DNA of 64,000 nucleotides from Spirochaetales bacterium Spiro_02. GTDB lineage: Bacteria > Spirochaetota > Spirochaetia > Sphaerochaetales > Sphaerochaetaceae. How positions within the stretch are numbered: the stretch's first letter is position 1; each line of letters begins with the position of its first letter. The position numbers and the translations under genes were made by a program. The stretch spans positions 20,716-84,715 of the forward strand of contig LVBD01000051.1 of NCBI GenBank assembly GCA_001604275.1. The letters are read 5' to 3'. The notes beneath the pieces were generated by a model, which worked only from the letters and a program-made list of their open reading frames with translations, searched no databases and was not told the DNA's origin. Shown here piece by piece: positions 62,901-64,000 of this stretch.

Positions 62901-62941
62901 CAAAAAAGCTTGCAACTCATTGAGAAGCAAGCTTTTATTTT
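62901..62941. terminator. Bidirectional terminator between the transposase and the aldehyde dehydrogenase
   Basis: AAGCTTGC (62906-62913) pairs with GCAAGCTT (62927-62934); TTATTTTG follows on the plus strand and TTTTTTG on the minus strand. It stops the transposase transcript before the aldehyde dehydrogenase gene. Confidence 0.8.
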
Positions 62942-64000
62942 GCCCTTCCAAAACACAAATATGTTTATATAGATTCAGTCCTCGTAATCTTTTTTCTTCG
63001 TCTGCCCGAGGATCCTCCTGATGTCAGACTGCTGCAGGAACTTCCTCGATATGTCTATGTCCAGGGTCTTGAGTATGGTGTCGACCAGCACGTCATAGTA
63101 TGCGACCTGGTAGATGTTCGAGTTCGCCAGCTGCACGGCGTTGAAATGGGAAAGCGACTGCTGTATCGACTTGGCCGAGTATTTCCAGCCGAGCTGCAGT
63201 TCCAGCAGCCGTTCCAGGACCAGCGAGATGAAGCATATCAGGAAGTGGGCCCGTATCCTGTCCTGCCTGCTGTGGAACACCGGCCTCAAGGACAGCATCC
63301 CGGTCTTGGTCACCTTGAACGTCTCCTCGATCTTCCACAGCCCTCCGTAGATGTCCGCTATCTCCGAGGCCGGCACCACATGGTTGAGCACCAGGAACCC
63401 GTCCGAATCCCGGTAGTATGCATGGCTGGACGGCTTGCCGGGATTGATCTTCGACTCGTCCCCGACCCCGACGACGTTGGTGCAGATGAGGTAGTAGCCG
63501 TCGTACTTCTCGTCCTCCTCCAGCCTCGCGGCGTCGAACTCGTAGAGGCACCAGTCGGCCTCCACCTTCTCCCCCTCCTTGACGGGGCTCTTCTTCAGGT
63601 ACTTGCTCTTGCCGTAGCTGGAGTCCTTGTAGTCCTTCGACCGCTTGCCCTCGGACTGAAGCGCCTTCTCGATCACCGCCTGCCGTTCGCGCTTCGCCCT
63701 GTCGCTGTACTTCTTGCTCCAGATGAGCACCTGCCTCTCGTTGTAGGTCCCGCTGTGCTTCTTGTCGTCGACGTCGCCGTAGGTGCTGGCCCTCCTGGGG
63801 ATCGTCCTCTCCTTGATCATGGACACCACGTTGCCGTTGCCGTCCAGCACATGCTCCCACCCCTCGGCCGAGAGCGCGAACTCCTTGGTCTGGGAGTCCG
63901 ACTTGCGTATCGACTGGCTGATCACATACCCGTTCCTCGCATCCCGGATCTTCATGATGTTGTAGTAGCTCATCATCCCCTTGTCCGCCACCACGATCTT
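62930..64000 (-). mobile_element. Insertion sequence, IS1634-like, one end in the window
   Basis: The element holds the transposase at 62975-64000. Its right boundary is near 62900-62960, but no inverted repeat can be assigned because the other end lies outside. The terminator hairpin may belong to it. Confidence 0.6.
62975..64000 (-). CDS. IS1634/IS4-type DDE transposase (runs off the window)
   Basis: The frame is open to the window edge, giving at least 341 codons of the C-terminal part. IVVADKGM at the edge contains the second catalytic Asp. YGGLWKIEETFKVTK near the middle is a YREK-like motif with the catalytic Glu and a Lys six residues on. The tail FISLVLERLLELQLGWKYSA is also typical of the family. 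The codon use is strongly GC-ending (CTC, AAG, GAC, TCC), unlike the neighbours, which suggests recent arrival. The N terminus and left inverted repeat are outside the window. Confidence 0.9.
   Translation of the reverse strand, partial: KIVVADKGMMSYYNIMKIRDARNGYVISQSIRKSDSQTKEFALSAEGWEHVLDGNGNVVSMIKERTIPRRASTYGDVDDKKHSGTYNERQVLIWSKKYSDRAKRERQAVIEKALQSEGKRSKDYKDSSYGKSKYLKKSPVKEGEKVEADWCLYEFDAARLEEDEKYDGYYLICTNVVGVGDESKINPGKPSSHAYYRDSDGFLVLNHVVPASEIADIYGGLWKIEETFKVTKTGMLSLRPVFHSRQDRIRAHFLICFISLVLERLLELQLGWKYSAKSIQQSLSHFNAVQLANSNIYQVAYYDVLVDTILKTLDIDISRKFLQQSDIRRILGQTKKKDYED

Overview
The window is bacterial chromosome of moderate GC with dense genes on both strands. The best fit is a spirochaete, probably a Sphaerochaeta-like member. 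This rests on an XPB-type helicase next to a helicase-associated protein, two divergent EF-G paralogues close together, ribosomal proteins S2 and L9 with long extra tails, and a 29-codon COX24/AURKAIP1-like gene. The genus is inferred from gene content, not proven. No rRNA, tRNA or cas genes were seen.

Layout: 1-2.7 kb has citrate synthase (cut by the window edge), a beta-hydroxyacid dehydrogenase, and a SmtB/CzrA-type metal sensor followed by a flavodoxin-ferredoxin protein. 2.8-10.3 kb has argG, an ABC exporter pair, a YbaY/YscW-like lipoprotein, a HAD hydrolase and hflKC. 10.5-15.3 kb has metG, a FemAB-like transferase and murD. 15.6-19.3 kb has a tiny basic gene and a peroxide-stress operon read leftward (DUF454, an unknown membrane protein, DUF4491, katA, perR) behind a Fur/PerR-type operator. 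19.5-20.8 kb has diaminopropionate ammonia-lyase.

21-25.3 kb is the replication/ribosome operon rpsF-ssb-rpsR-membrane protein-rplI-dnaB. 25.3-31.9 kb, read leftward, is rpsB-tsf-frr-uppS-cdsA-dxr-rseP, which joins translation, isoprenoid and phospholipid synthesis and site-2 proteolysis. 32-34.7 kb has an ABC-F protein and Maf. 34.9-41.9 kb has an aroD-aroE fusion facing the XPB pair, then aroC and aroK, so four shikimate-pathway activities lie together. 42-50.8 kb has dgt, nrdR, an ACT-domain protein overlapping a THEP1-like NTPase, an inositol-monophosphatase relative, mfd and trmB. 50.9-62.8 kb has the two EF-G paralogues, an XRE regulator, a Zn/Cd-type P-ATPase, a CLC transporter, an exported repeat protein and an aldehyde dehydrogenase. 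The window ends inside an IS1634/IS4-type transposase.

The clearest regulatory signals are a 12-2-12 palindrome over the P-ATPase promoter that matches the sensor type encoded at 1.6 kb, a Fur/PerR-type box before the katA operon, ARG-box-like sites at argG, and several promoters placed so close to the start codon that the transcripts should be nearly leaderless. A duplicated 36-base hairpin unit with 30-base spacing lies upstream of nrdR and is unexplained.
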